Source: Zavarzinia marina
GTDB taxonomy: Bacteria > Pseudomonadota > Alphaproteobacteria > Zavarziniales > Zavarziniaceae
DNA length: 64,000 bases
NCBI RefSeq assembly: GCF_021568905.1
Contig: NZ_JAKGSB010000003.1
Span: 62,001-126,000 of the forward strand
Direction of reading: 5' to 3'
The notes below the pieces were generated by a model that had not been told where the DNA came from, made no database searches, and was given only the letters and a program-made list of their open reading frames with translations. The translations under genes and the position numbers were made by a program. Shown here piece by piece: positions 26,278 through 34,759 of the stretch. How positions within the stretch are numbered: the first letter of the stretch is position 1; every line of letters starts with the position of its first letter.

Positions 26278-26631
26278 TCATTGCCGGCGGCGCGCGCCGA
26301 AGCGAAAGCCCGGGACGCGGACGACCACGCGGGCGACGATCTGGCATTCCGACACGCCGCCGAGGTCGATCGACGGCGCCGAGGCGGGGCCGTCGCCCGA
26401 AAGCCGGAAGCGGCCGTCCGCCGCGCGCGGGCCGAGGCGCTTGATCATCTGAAGCTCGCCCGGCCGCCGGACGCAGACGACGTCGCCGGGACGCGGCGGC
26501 CGGCCATGTCCCGGCAGGCGCCCGACGGCGATGTCGCCGTCGCGGAAGGTCGGCGCCATGCTCCGCCCCCGGACGCGGAACAGGCGCCAGCCCGACCACG
26601 GCGTGCCCATCGCCGGCGCGCGGAACGTCAA
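26278..26631 (-). CDS. sodX: Nickel-type superoxide dismutase maturation protease (SodX-like)
   Basis: A 117-residue S24/S26-type serine protease. The catalytic pair is Ser24 in VRGRSMAPTF and Lys64 in LQMIKRLG. The PGDVV spacer and GDGP motif are typical of SodX. Such proteases remove the N-terminal propeptide of NiSOD so that the nickel hook can form. It starts 10 bp after the sodN stop in the same orientation, exactly the expected partner. No membrane anchor is visible. Confidence 0.85.
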   Translation of the reverse strand: MTFRAPAMGTPWSGWRLFRVRGRSMAPTFRDGDIAVGRLPGHGRPPRPGDVVCVRRPGELQMIKRLGPRAADGRFRLSGDGPASAPSIDLGGVSECQIVARVVVRVPGFRFGARRRQ

Positions 26632-26641
26632 GGCGCGGGCA

Positions 26642-27139
26642 TCAAAGCACGGGGTAGACGACGTCCAGCTTGGGCGGATAGGGGCAGGGCCTGCGCATGG
26701 TCTCGATCCCCTTGGTCGTCCAGAAGATCTCCGCGAAACGATTGACCAGGTCGACCAGCTTCTCGCCGTCGGCCCGATGGACGTCCTGGCGGCAGGCGCT
26801 CGCGGCCTGCATGATCTTCTGGGTCAGGTCATGGATCTCGGGGTGTTTCTCGACCAGCGGCGCCTTGAAATAGTCGCCCCAGATGATGCGGATCTCGGCC
26901 TTCACCTTTTCCGCCTCGCTCTCCTTGGCCGCGATGTTGCGCACCAGCGTATTGAGGCGCGACGCCTCGTCGACCCCGGTCTTGGCCGCGACCTCGTGGA
27001 TGATGTCCATCATGCGCACCACCGAGACGGCGGCGATCAGGGCGGGGCCGGGGTCGTAGATGCCGCAGGGGATGTCGCAATGGGCGTGCGCGTCCTCGAT
27101 CGCCGGCAGGCGGCCGATCAGTCTGTCGAGCAGGGTCAT
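26642..27139 (-). CDS. sodN: Nickel superoxide dismutase
   Basis: A 165-residue precursor. The nickel-hook motif HCDIPCGIYDP begins at His20, so cleavage after Ala19 would expose His1 with Cys2 and Cys6 (precursor Cys21 and Cys25), the known Ni ligands. The rest is a four-helix bundle. It disproportionates superoxide, probably as a hexamer. No Sec or Tat signal is evident in the short propeptide, so it is likely cytoplasmic. Its maturation protease follows in the operon, and a Fur-like box lies about 47 bp upstream of the start. No other SOD gene is in the window. Confidence 0.95.
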   Translation of the reverse strand: MTLLDRLIGRLPAIEDAHAHCDIPCGIYDPGPALIAAVSVVRMMDIIHEVAAKTGVDEASRLNTLVRNIAAKESEAEKVKAEIRIIWGDYFKAPLVEKHPEIHDLTQKIMQAASACRQDVHRADGEKLVDLVNRFAEIFWTTKGIETMRRPCPYPPKLDVVYPVL

Positions 27140-27185
27140 CCTGTCTTCCTTCGGTTGCGGAATGCCGCCTCGAAGCTAGATCAGA

Positions 27186-27200
27186 TGATATTGATTCTCA
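27186..27200. promoter_or_regulatory. Candidate Fur/Nur box upstream of sodN
   Basis: TGATATTGATTCTCA. Read on the minus strand it is TGAGAATCAATATCA, with a good Fur half-site TGAGAAT and a partly matching second half (5 of 7 symmetric positions). Located 46-61 bp upstream of the sodN start. It could bind Fur (iron) or Nur (nickel), both of the same superfamily. Confidence 0.5.
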
Positions 27201-27221
27201 ATGTCGACAATGGCAGCCGGC

Positions 27222-28400
27222 TCAGCGCGCCGTCCGGAAGAAGTGACGCAGCATGTCGTGATAGATCCGGGTCAGGCGCTCCAGATCCTCGACCCGGACC
27301 TTTTCGTCCGCCTTGTGCATGGTTTCGCCGACCATGCCGAATTCGATCACCGGGCAATGGCGCGCGATGAAGCGGGCGTCCGATGTGCCGCCGCTGGTCG
27401 AGAGCTCGGGGATCGTGCCGGTCTCCGCCTGGACCGCGGCGGTGACGATCTCCGACAGGGCGCCGGGCTCGGTCAGGAAGGCTTCGCCCGAGACCCGGGT
27501 CTCCAGATCATAGGCAAGGCCGGTCCCGTCCAGGGTTCGCCGCAGCAGGGCGTCGAGCGAGGCGCCGGTGTGGCGGTCGTTGAAGCGGATGTTGAAACGG
27601 GCCGTCGCCACGCGGGGGATGACGTTGGTCGCCGCATTGCCGACGTCGATGGTGGTGATTTCCAGATTCGAAGGCTGGAAATGCTCGGTGCCGTCGTCGA
27701 GATGCAGGGCGTCCAGCGCCCCGAGCAGGCGCACCAGCCCGGGGATCGGATTGTCGGCCAGATGCGGATAGGCGACATGACCCTCGACGCCGGTGACCGT
27801 CAGCACGCCGTTGATCGAGCCGCGGCGCCCGATCTTGGCCATTTCGCCGAGACGGCGGGGATTGGTCGGCTCGCCGACGACGCAGGCGTGCCAGACTTCG
27901 CCCCGGGCCGTCAGGGTCTCCAGCATCTTCACGGTGCCGTTGATCGCCGGGCCCTCCTCGTCGCCGGTGATCAGCAGGGAGATGGCGCCGCCGCGCGGCA
28001 CCTTGCCGTTGTGATCCGCGAGGAAGGCGCTGGCGGCGGCGGTAAAACAGGCGATCGCGGCCTTCATGTCGGCGGCGCCCCGGCCCAGCAGATAGCCCTG
28101 ATCGACCGTCGCCTCGAAGGGATCGACGGTCCAGCGCGCCCGCTCGCCCACCGGCACCACGTCGGTATGGCCGGCGAAGCAGAAATGCGGGCCGGCGCCC
28201 GAACCGTCGCCGATCCTCGCATAGAGATTGTCGACGTCGGGCGTGCCGGGTTCCGAAAAGGGCAGATGCTCGACGCTGAAGCCCAGCGCCTTCAGGACCC
28301 CGCCCAACGTGTCCAGCGCGCCGGCGTCATCGGGCGTCACGCTGGGGCAGCGGATCAGTTCGATCGCCAGCGGCAGGGCATCCAGCACCGGGGGCTTCAT
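27222..28400 (-). CDS. dapE: Succinyl-diaminopimelate desuccinylase
   Basis: A 392-residue M20-family metallohydrolase. The zinc ligand His is in [11 protein letters not shown], the bridging Asp in [12 protein letters not shown], and the catalytic Glu pair in [12 protein letters not shown]. It releases LL-diaminopimelate in the succinylase branch of lysine and peptidoglycan synthesis. It follows dapD by 13 bp, and the two form an operon. Its stop lies close to the sodN control region but sodN is read as a separate unit. Confidence 0.95.
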   Translation of the reverse strand: MKPPVLDALPLAIELIRCPSVTPDDAGALDTLGGVLKALGFSVEHLPFSEPGTPDVDNLYARIGDGSGAGPHFCFAGHTDVVPVGERARWTVDPFEATVDQGYLLGRGAADMKAAIACFTAAASAFLADHNGKVPRGGAISLLITGDEEGPAINGTVKMLETLTARGEVWHACVVGEPTNPRRLGEMAKIGRRGSINGVLTVTGVEGHVAYPHLADNPIPGLVRLLGALDALHLDDGTEHFQPSNLEITTIDVGNAATNVIPRVATARFNIRFNDRHTGASLDALLRRTLDGTGLAYDLETRVSGEAFLTEPGALSEIVTAAVQAETGTIPELSTSGGTSDARFIARHCPVIEFGMVGETMHKADEKVRVEDLERLTRIYHDMLRHFFRTAR

Positions 28401-28413
28401 CGCCGTCGCCGCC

Positions 28414-29247
28414 TCAGTCGCGCAGCAGTTCGTTGATCGAGGTCTTGGAGCGGGTCTGCTCGTCGACGCGCTTCACGATCACGGCGGCGTAGAGGCCGGG
28501 TTCGCCCTGGCCCTTGCCGGGGATGGTGCCGGGCACCACCACCGAATAGGCCGGCACGCGGCCCCGGAACACTTCGCCCGTGGCACGGTCGACGATCTTG
28601 GTCGAGGCGCCGATATAGACGCCCATGGACAGCACCGCGCCGGTCTCGACCACCACGCCCTCGGCCACTTCCGACCGGGCGCCGATGAAGCAATTGTCCT
28701 CGATCACCACGGGGCCCGCCTGCAGGGGCTCCAGCACGCCGCCGATGCCGGCGCCGCCCGAGATGTGGCAATTGGCGCCGATCTGGGCGCAGGAACCGAC
28801 GGTCGCCCAGGTGTCGACCATGGTGCCCTTGCCGACATGGGCGCCGACGTTGACGAAGCTCGGCATCAGCACGACACCGGGGGCGACATAGGCGGACTTC
28901 CGCACGAAGCAGCCGGGCACGGCCCGAAAGCCGGCGGCCTTGAAGCGGGCATCGTCCCAGCCGTCGAACTTGCTCGGCACCTTGTCGTACCAGGCGCCGG
29001 CGGCACCGGGCCCGCCCGGCACGGCGACGGAATCGTTCAGGCGGAACGACAGCAGCACCGCCTTCTTCAGCCATTGGTTGACGACCCAGCCCGTGGGCCC
29101 GGGTTCCGCCACACGCGCCTTGCCCCCATCCAGCAGTTCCAGCGCGGCATCGACGGCCTCGCGCACCACGCCCGTGGTGGCGGCATTGATGCCGTCGCGC
29201 GCCTCCCAGGCGGCTTCGATGGTGGCTTCGAGTTCGCTTGCGGCCAT
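28414..29247 (-). CDS. dapD: Tetrahydrodipicolinate N-succinyltransferase
   Basis: A 277-residue left-handed beta-helix acyltransferase. The middle carries hexapeptide repeats, including [47 protein letters not shown], which fix the call. It adds succinyl from succinyl-CoA in the diaminopimelate pathway. ATG 29247 has GGGAG 9 nt upstream, and that site forms part of a small hairpin (see separate entry). Operon with dapE. Confidence 0.95.
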   Translation of the reverse strand: MAASELEATIEAAWEARDGINAATTGVVREAVDAALELLDGGKARVAEPGPTGWVVNQWLKKAVLLSFRLNDSVAVPGGPGAAGAWYDKVPSKFDGWDDARFKAAGFRAVPGCFVRKSAYVAPGVVLMPSFVNVGAHVGKGTMVDTWATVGSCAQIGANCHISGGAGIGGVLEPLQAGPVVIEDNCFIGARSEVAEGVVVETGAVLSMGVYIGASTKIVDRATGEVFRGRVPAYSVVVPGTIPGKGQGEPGLYAAVIVKRVDEQTRSKTSINELLRD

Positions 29248-29258
29248 TGTCGTCGACT

Positions 29259-29274
29259 CCCGATCAAAATCGGG
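29259..29274 (-). promoter_or_regulatory. Hairpin overlapping the dapD ribosome-binding site
   Basis: Perfect 6-bp arms CCCGAT and ATCGGG with a TTTG loop, read on the minus strand. The right arm contributes the GGG of the Shine-Dalgarno GGGAG, 9 nt before ATG 29247. Folding would mask the ribosome-binding site. Confidence 0.45.
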
Positions 29275-29305
29275 TGGACATTAGGGGCCCGTCCGCCCAA
29301 GTCAA

Positions 29306-29321
29306 CCGCCGCCTGCGGCGG
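29306..29321 (-). terminator. GC-rich hairpin after the HAD gene
   Basis: Arms CCGCCGC / GCGGCGG at 29306-29312 and 29315-29321, just beyond the HAD gene stop on the minus strand. Only a weak T-rich tail (TTGACTT) follows, so termination is tentative. Confidence 0.35.
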
Positions 29322-29333
29322 CGACGCCCGCGT

Positions 29334-29993
29334 TCAGGCGTGTCCGGCGAGGAAGGCGGCCAGATCCTCGGCGACATGGTGGACATGGTCGCCGCCGCCC
29401 TGGGCCCCCCAGTCGGTGCCGTTGGGGATCCACACCGTGGCCATGCCGAGATCGGCCGCCGGCTTCAAGTTGCGGGCCATGTCCTCGACCATGGTGGCGC
29501 GGCGCGGATCGAAGTCGAGGGCGGCGATCATGTCGGCATAGGGCACGGGTTCGGGCTTGGGCACGAAATTGGCGGCGACGATGTCGAAGATGCCGTCGAA
29601 ATGGCGCTCGATGCCGAGCCGGGCCACCACCCGTTCGGCATGGCGCCGCGAGCCGTTGGTGAAGATCACCTTCCGCCCCGGCAGCGCGGCGAGAACGTCA
29701 TCCAGCCGGGGGGCGGCGTCCAGCGGCCCGAGGTCGATTTCATGGACGAAGCGGAGGAATTGATGTGGGTCAACGCCGTGTTCCTCCACCAGACCTTTCA
29801 TGGTCGTGCCGTGTCGTTGGAACAATTCGCGTTTGAGCGCGCCCGCCGCCCCGTCGTCCATGGCCAGATGGTGACGGATGAATTCACGCATGCGCGCCTC
29901 GATCTGATCGAACAGCCTGCACGACGCGGGGTAGAGGGTGTTGTCGAGGTCGAACACCCAGGTTTCCGTCTGTTTGCTTCGGGAGCGTGCCAT
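29334..29993 (-). CDS. HAD-family pyrimidine 5'-nucleotidase-like phosphatase
   Basis: A 219-residue HAD hydrolase with all four motifs: nucleophile WVFDLDNTLYPAS, motif II VIFTNGS, a lysine in VPKPEP, and acidic motif IV ATMVEDMARN. The NTLYP and FTN signatures mark the SDT1/pyrimidine 5'-nucleotidase subgroup. ATG 29993 is preferred to an extension to 30029. In alphaproteobacteria this gene regularly lies beside dapD, as here. Substrate is inferred only. Confidence 0.85.
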   Translation of the reverse strand: MARSRSKQTETWVFDLDNTLYPASCRLFDQIEARMREFIRHHLAMDDGAAGALKRELFQRHGTTMKGLVEEHGVDPHQFLRFVHEIDLGPLDAAPRLDDVLAALPGRKVIFTNGSRRHAERVVARLGIERHFDGIFDIVAANFVPKPEPVPYADMIAALDFDPRRATMVEDMARNLKPAADLGMATVWIPNGTDWGAQGGGDHVHHVAEDLAAFLAGHA

Positions 29994-30105
29994 GACGGGG
30001 AGAGTGGGCGGAAAGCCGGTGGCCGGCAAGGGGCGTCAACGATTTCTTGACGAAGGCGTTCTAGCCTCGGTGGTCGTCAATACCGCCGGGACGGAATCCA
30101 CCGCA

Positions 30106-31785
30106 ATGTCGCGTGAGGCCATGGAAGAAAAAGTACCGTTCAGCCGCCCCAGTGCCGCGGCGGTACTCGACCGTCTGGTGGAAAGCCACCCCGGTCCCGC
30201 GCTGATCGTCGGCCAGGGAATTCGGGTCGTCGAATCCAATGACGCCGCCCGCCCCCTGATCGAGGCGCTGCGCGCCGGCCACGGCGAACTCATCGATCTC
30301 CTGGACCAGACCCGCAACGGCACCGAAGGCCATCGCGCCGAGATCGTCCTGGTCTCGGGCAAGGTCTTCGACGTCGCCGCCACCCCGATCGGCGCCGCCG
30401 TCCTGTTGACCGCCCGGGATCTGACGGGCGAGCGCCAGCGCATCGGCCGTTTCGCCGAACAGGCGGCGCGCCTCGCCGACATCATGGACTGCCTGTCCGA
30501 CTTCGCCTTCGAGACCGACCGCGAGGGGCGTTTCGTCTTCTGCGCGCCCGACGTCGCCTTCGGCTACCGGACGTCATCCCTGATCGGGCATTACGCCGTC
30601 GACCTTCTCGACGGCGACTGGCTGGAAGGGCGGAGCGATCCCTTCATCGGCGAACGCGCCCTCGCGGGCGTCGAAGTCTGGCTGGCGGGGGCGGATGGAA
30701 CCCGGGTGGTGACGCAAATGTCGGCCCGGCCGGTGCTCGACGATCTCGGCCGCTGCGTCGGCCTGCGCGGCTTTCTGCGCGATCTTTCCGGTGTCCGCGC
30801 GCGCGAGACGGCACTGACCCAGGCCCTCGACCGCGAACGTCTGCGCGGGGCCGTGGTCGATGCCATGCGTGGCGCCGGCGGGCCCGAGCGGGCGATCCGT
30901 GTCGCCGCCGAAGCCTCTCTCGCCTCGCTTCACGCCCAGGGCGCCCTGGTCATGGCGCGCGATGCCGACAGGCGGATGAATGCCGTCCTCGGGCTCGGCG
31001 ACGCGGGCGCCGCGCTCGGCGCCGAGGTTTCCGACGCGGTGACCCGCATCGCCGCCCAGGACCAGGTGGCCGGCCGGGTCGAGACCCGCGCCGTGGGCGC
31101 CATGTCGGCCCTGATCGCACTGGCGGTCGAGGGCGGCGTGGCGGTCGGCGCCATCGTCCTGCTGCGGCCGCGCCATCTGCCGTGGACCGGCATCCAGGCG
31201 GGCATTCTCAGCGCCGTGGCGGATCAGCTCGGCCTCGTCCTCGGCATCCGCGAGCGCGTCGGCCAGCTCGAACGCCTGTCCCGCATCGATGCCCTGACCG
31301 GCATCCTGAACCGCCGCGCCTTCGACAACGAAATGCCCGGCCGCCTGCGCCAGGCCGACCGCGACGCCGGCGGCGTGCTGCTGCTCGTCGACCTCGACGA
31401 CTTCAAGCCGGTGAACGACCGTTTCGGCCATGCCATGGGCGACAAGGCGCTGAGCCTGATGGGCGCCGCCTTCCGCGGCCTGGTCGGCCGGCACGAGATG
31501 GTGGCGCGCCTCGGCGGCGACGAATTCGCCTTCTGGCTGCCGGGCTGCGACGGCCAGCAGGCCTTCGCGCGGGCGGACGCATTCCACGGCGTGCTCTACG
31601 ATCTCGACCGCCGGCCGGACATGCCGTCGCTCGGTCTCGGCATGTCGATCGGCATCGCCGAGGTCCGCACCGGCAGCGGCGAGAATCTGGACAATCTGAT
31701 GGCGCGCGCGGATGCCGCGCTCTATCGCGCGAAGCAAGGCGGGCGCAACCGCACGGAACTGGCGCCCCGCACCGGGAAGGATTGA
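30106..31785 (+). CDS. Diguanylate cyclase with PAS-like and GAF-like sensor regions
   Basis: A 559-residue protein. A PAS-like domain (about 120-230, CLSDFAFETDREGRFVF ... GYRTSSLIG) is followed by a GAF-like segment (about 240-380). The GGDEF domain begins LSRIDALTGILNRRAFDNE and has an intact active site GGDEF at residues 470-474. The inhibitory RxxD site five residues before it is absent (RHEM). It should make c-di-GMP. No membrane helix is evident, so sensing is cytoplasmic. ATG 30106 is my choice; ATG 30121 with GAGG is also possible. The 3' end overlaps the next gene by one base. Confidence 0.85.
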   Translation: MSREAMEEKVPFSRPSAAAVLDRLVESHPGPALIVGQGIRVVESNDAARPLIEALRAGHGELIDLLDQTRNGTEGHRAEIVLVSGKVFDVAATPIGAAVLLTARDLTGERQRIGRFAEQAARLADIMDCLSDFAFETDREGRFVFCAPDVAFGYRTSSLIGHYAVDLLDGDWLEGRSDPFIGERALAGVEVWLAGADGTRVVTQMSARPVLDDLGRCVGLRGFLRDLSGVRARETALTQALDRERLRGAVVDAMRGAGGPERAIRVAAEASLASLHAQGALVMARDADRRMNAVLGLGDAGAALGAEVSDAVTRIAAQDQVAGRVETRAVGAMSALIALAVEGGVAVGAIVLLRPRHLPWTGIQAGILSAVADQLGLVLGIRERVGQLERLSRIDALTGILNRRAFDNEMPGRLRQADRDAGGVLLLVDLDDFKPVNDRFGHAMGDKALSLMGAAFRGLVGRHEMVARLGGDEFAFWLPGCDGQQAFARADAFHGVLYDLDRRPDMPSLGLGMSIGIAEVRTGSGENLDNLMARADAALYRAKQGGRNRTELAPRTGKD

Positions 31786-33056
31786 TGTTCAAGCGGCTTT
31801 TCGGACGCAATCGGCAGGCCGCGATGGAGGTCCTGCCCTATGAGGCGCAGCGCGACCGGCTCGAATCGGGCCAGACCCGGGACCGCCGGACGCTCGCCGC
31901 GCGCGAGGACACGCGCCCGGAAATCCTGTTCTATCTCGCGGACGACGAGGATGTGGACGTGCGCCGCGCCGTCGCCTCGAACGTCTCCACACCCCACCAG
32001 GCCGACCGCCGCCTGACCGCCGATCCGAGCGAGGACGTGCGCTGCGACCTGGCGCGCAAGGTCGCCCGCCTCCTGCCCGACCTGCCGCCCGAGGAACAGA
32101 GCCGGATGCGCGACCGGGTGATCGAACTGATCGACATCCTGGCGCGGGACCAATTGCCGGCGGTGCGCCGCGTGCTGGCCGACGAGTTGAAGACCAGCCG
32201 CAACGTGCCGAAGCGCGTCGTGCAGCAGCTCGCCGCCGATCTCGATCTGATCGTGGCGGCGCCGATCCTCGAGTATTCGCCCCTTCTGAACGACGACGAC
32301 CTTCTCGAGATCATCGCCACCTGCCGGGTCGAAGGGGCGCTGGCCGCGATTTCGCGCCGCCGCAACCTGCCGGACAAGGTGTCGGAGGCGATCGTCGCCA
32401 CCCTCGACATTCCGGCCGTCGCCGCGCTGCTCGCCAATCCGAGCGCGGCGCTGCGCGACGACGTGCTCGACCGTGTGATCGATGCCGCGGCCTCGGTCGA
32501 CGCCTGGCACCAGCCGCTCGTGCTCCGGACCGAATTGTCCATGCGCGCGATCCGCCGCATCGCCGGCTTCGTCGCGTCGTCGCTGGTCGATCAGCTGATG
32601 TCGCGGAACGATCTGGACGAAGAGACGGCGGCCACCCTGGCGCGCCGCGTGCGCGAGCGCGTCGCCGCCGGCGCCCACGAGAATCCGCAGCAGGAATTCG
32701 AAAGCCTGGTCGCCGCGATCCAGGCGCAATACCGCAAGGGCGAGCTGGAGGAATCGGAGATCGAGGCCGCGGTCGACGGCGGGCGCCGCGATTATGTCGT
32801 CGCCGCCCTTTCGGTCTGCGCCGGCCTGCGGCCCGTCGCCGTCCGCCAGATCCTGGGCTCGCGCCTGCCGAAGCCGGTGGTGGCGCTGATCTGGCGCGCC
32901 GGCCTTTCGATGCGTCTCGCGGTCAAGATCCAGCGCCAGTTCGCCCTGATCCCGCAGTCGTCGATCCTGCACGCGCGGGGCGGCACCGCCTATCCGCTGT
33001 CGCCCGACGAAATGGCCTGGCACCTCGAATTCTTCGCCCTCGACGGCAACCGCTGA
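31785..33056 (+). CDS. DUF2336 domain protein
   Basis: A 423-residue all-helical protein. DUF2336 features include LFYLADDEDVDVRRAVASNVSTPHQADRRLTADPSEDVRCDLARKV, a HEAT-like repeat pattern. The family is largely confined to alphaproteobacteria and has no proven activity. ATG 31785 overlaps the cyclase stop (TGATG), so the two are made together, which suggests that it acts in the same c-di-GMP output. It converges on argB with 18 bp between stops. Confidence 0.8.
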   Translation: MFKRLFGRNRQAAMEVLPYEAQRDRLESGQTRDRRTLAAREDTRPEILFYLADDEDVDVRRAVASNVSTPHQADRRLTADPSEDVRCDLARKVARLLPDLPPEEQSRMRDRVIELIDILARDQLPAVRRVLADELKTSRNVPKRVVQQLAADLDLIVAAPILEYSPLLNDDDLLEIIATCRVEGALAAISRRRNLPDKVSEAIVATLDIPAVAALLANPSAALRDDVLDRVIDAAASVDAWHQPLVLRTELSMRAIRRIAGFVASSLVDQLMSRNDLDEETAATLARRVRERVAAGAHENPQQEFESLVAAIQAQYRKGELEESEIEAAVDGGRRDYVVAALSVCAGLRPVAVRQILGSRLPKPVVALIWRAGLSMRLAVKIQRQFALIPQSSILHARGGTAYPLSPDEMAWHLEFFALDGNR

Positions 33057-33074
33057 GCGAGGATTCGCTGGGCC

Positions 33075-34016
33075 TCAGTCGGCCTGGCGCTCGATCATGG
33101 TGCCGGCGCCGTGGGAGGTGAAGGTTTCCAGCAGCAGGGCGTGGGGTGTGCGGCCGTCCAGGATGACCGCCGCCTCGACCCCGTTCTCGACCGCTTCGAG
33201 GCAGGTCTCGACCTTGGGGATCATGCCGCCGTGAATGGTCCCGTCCTCGATCAGGGCACGGGCCTGGCCGGCCGTCATGCGGTCGATCAGCTTGCCTTCC
33301 TTGTCGAGCACGCCGGGGACGTCGGTCAGCAGCAGGAAGCGCGAGGCGCGCATGGCGGACGCGATGGCGCCGGCCGCCGTGTCGGCATTGATGTTGTAGG
33401 TGTGGCCGTCCTCGCTGATGCCGATGGGCGCGACCACGGGAATGAAGTCCGAACGCTCGAACAGATAGAGGATGCGCGGATCGACCGAATCCGGTTCGCC
33501 GACGAAGCCGAAGTCCAGCACCTTCTCGATGTTGCTGTCGGGATCGCGCTTGGTCTTGGTCAGCTTGCGGGCGCGGATCAGCGGGCCGTCCTTGCCCGAC
33601 AGGCCGACGGCATTGCCGCCGGCCGCGTTGATCGAGCCGACGATCTGCTTGTTGATGGAGCCGGCAAGGACCATCTCGACCACTTCGACCGCCGCCTGAT
33701 CGGTGACCCGCAGCCCGTCGATGAAGGACGATTTGATCGCCAGGCGTTCCAGCATCTTGCCGATCTGCGGCCCGCCGCCGTGAACCACGATGGGATTGAT
33801 GCCGACCTGCTTCAGAAGGACGATGTCCCGCGCGAAGGCCTTGCCCGCCGTGTCGTCGCCCATGGCGTGACCGCCGTATTTGACGACGAAGCTGCGGTCG
33901 GCATAGCGCCGCATGTAGGGCAGGGCTTCGGTGATGGTGGCGGCCGTGTGCAGCCAGCGGGTGCGCAGCTTCAGGTCCGCGCGCTCGGCGGCGCTGATCT
34001 CGGGCTTGTCGCTCAT
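33075..34016 (-). CDS. argB: Acetylglutamate kinase
   Basis: A 313-residue amino-acid kinase. Motifs are [11 protein letters not shown] at the N-terminus, [14 protein letters not shown], the [11 protein letters not shown] loop and the C-terminal [18 protein letters not shown]. It phosphorylates N-acetylglutamate in arginine synthesis. An N-terminal helix before the kinase core suggests an arginine-sensitive hexamer, by analogy with known enzymes. ATG 34016 has GAGGAAG; an upstream extension to 34088 is rejected. engB-argB adjacency is typical of alphaproteobacteria. Confidence 0.95.
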   Translation of the reverse strand: MSDKPEISAAERADLKLRTRWLHTAATITEALPYMRRYADRSFVVKYGGHAMGDDTAGKAFARDIVLLKQVGINPIVVHGGGPQIGKMLERLAIKSSFIDGLRVTDQAAVEVVEMVLAGSINKQIVGSINAAGGNAVGLSGKDGPLIRARKLTKTKRDPDSNIEKVLDFGFVGEPDSVDPRILYLFERSDFIPVVAPIGISEDGHTYNINADTAAGAIASAMRASRFLLLTDVPGVLDKEGKLIDRMTAGQARALIEDGTIHGGMIPKVETCLEAVENGVEAAVILDGRTPHALLLETFTSHGAGTMIERQAD

Positions 34017-34062
34017 CACTTCCTCTTCCTGCTCGGGCCTTACGGGCGGTGGCGGGCCTCGC

Positions 34063-34734
34063 TTAACGCGAAACGGGCGGTTTGCCAAGGGCGGCGAGGG
34101 CGGCGCGCAATTCGGGAATGCCGGCGCCGCTCTCGCTCGAGGTCGGCATGATCACCGGATGCGCGGCGACATGGGGGCGGATCTCCTCGGCCACGCGCTT
34201 CATCATGGCGTCGAGTTCCGCCGGCTTCAGCTTGTCGGTCTTGGTCAGCACCACCTGGAACGACACCGCGGCCTTGTCGAGCTGGGTCATGGCGGCGTGG
34301 TCCGGTGCCTTGGGCCCGTGGCGGCTGTCGATCAGGACGAGGACGCGCTGCAGGTTGGGGCGGCCGGCCAGATAGGTCTCGGTCAGGTAGACCCATTGCG
34401 CCACCTTGTCCTTCGAGACCTTGGCGAAACCGTAGCCCGGCAGGTCGACGAGGGCGAGGCGCCCGGCCAGATCGAAGAAGTTGAGCTGCTGGGTGCGCCC
34501 CGGGGTGTTGGAGACGCGGGCCAGGGTATTGCGCCCGGTGAGCGCATTGACCAGGGACGACTTGCCGACGTTGGAGCGCCCGGCGAAGGCGACCTCGGGC
34601 AGGCCCGGCGGCGGCAGTTCGGAAAGTTTCGCCGCCGCCCAGGTGAATTTGCATTCACCGGCGAAGAGAAGGCGCCCCGCCTCGATCGTCTCGGGGGTCG
34701 GGGCGCCGTCCTCGGCGCGGAGCGCGTCGCTCAC
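34063..34734 (-). CDS. engB: Ribosome biogenesis GTP-binding protein
   Basis: A 223-residue small GTPase of the YihA/YsxC type. It has G1 [13 protein letters not shown]2/G3 [12 protein letters not shown] and [12 protein letters not shown], and G4 LTKTDKL. It helps assemble the large ribosomal subunit. I take GTG 34734 as start, 25 bp after the yidC stop; the longer reading would lie inside yidC. Confidence 0.92.
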   Translation of the reverse strand: MSDALRAEDGAPTPETIEAGRLLFAGECKFTWAAAKLSELPPPGLPEVAFAGRSNVGKSSLVNALTGRNTLARVSNTPGRTQQLNFFDLAGRLALVDLPGYGFAKVSKDKVAQWVYLTETYLAGRPNLQRVLVLIDSRHGPKAPDHAAMTQLDKAAVSFQVVLTKTDKLKPAELDAMMKRVAEEIRPHVAAHPVIMPTSSESGAGIPELRAALAALGKPPVSR

Positions 34735-34759
34735 GATGGGCGCTTTCGGGCCCGTCCGG

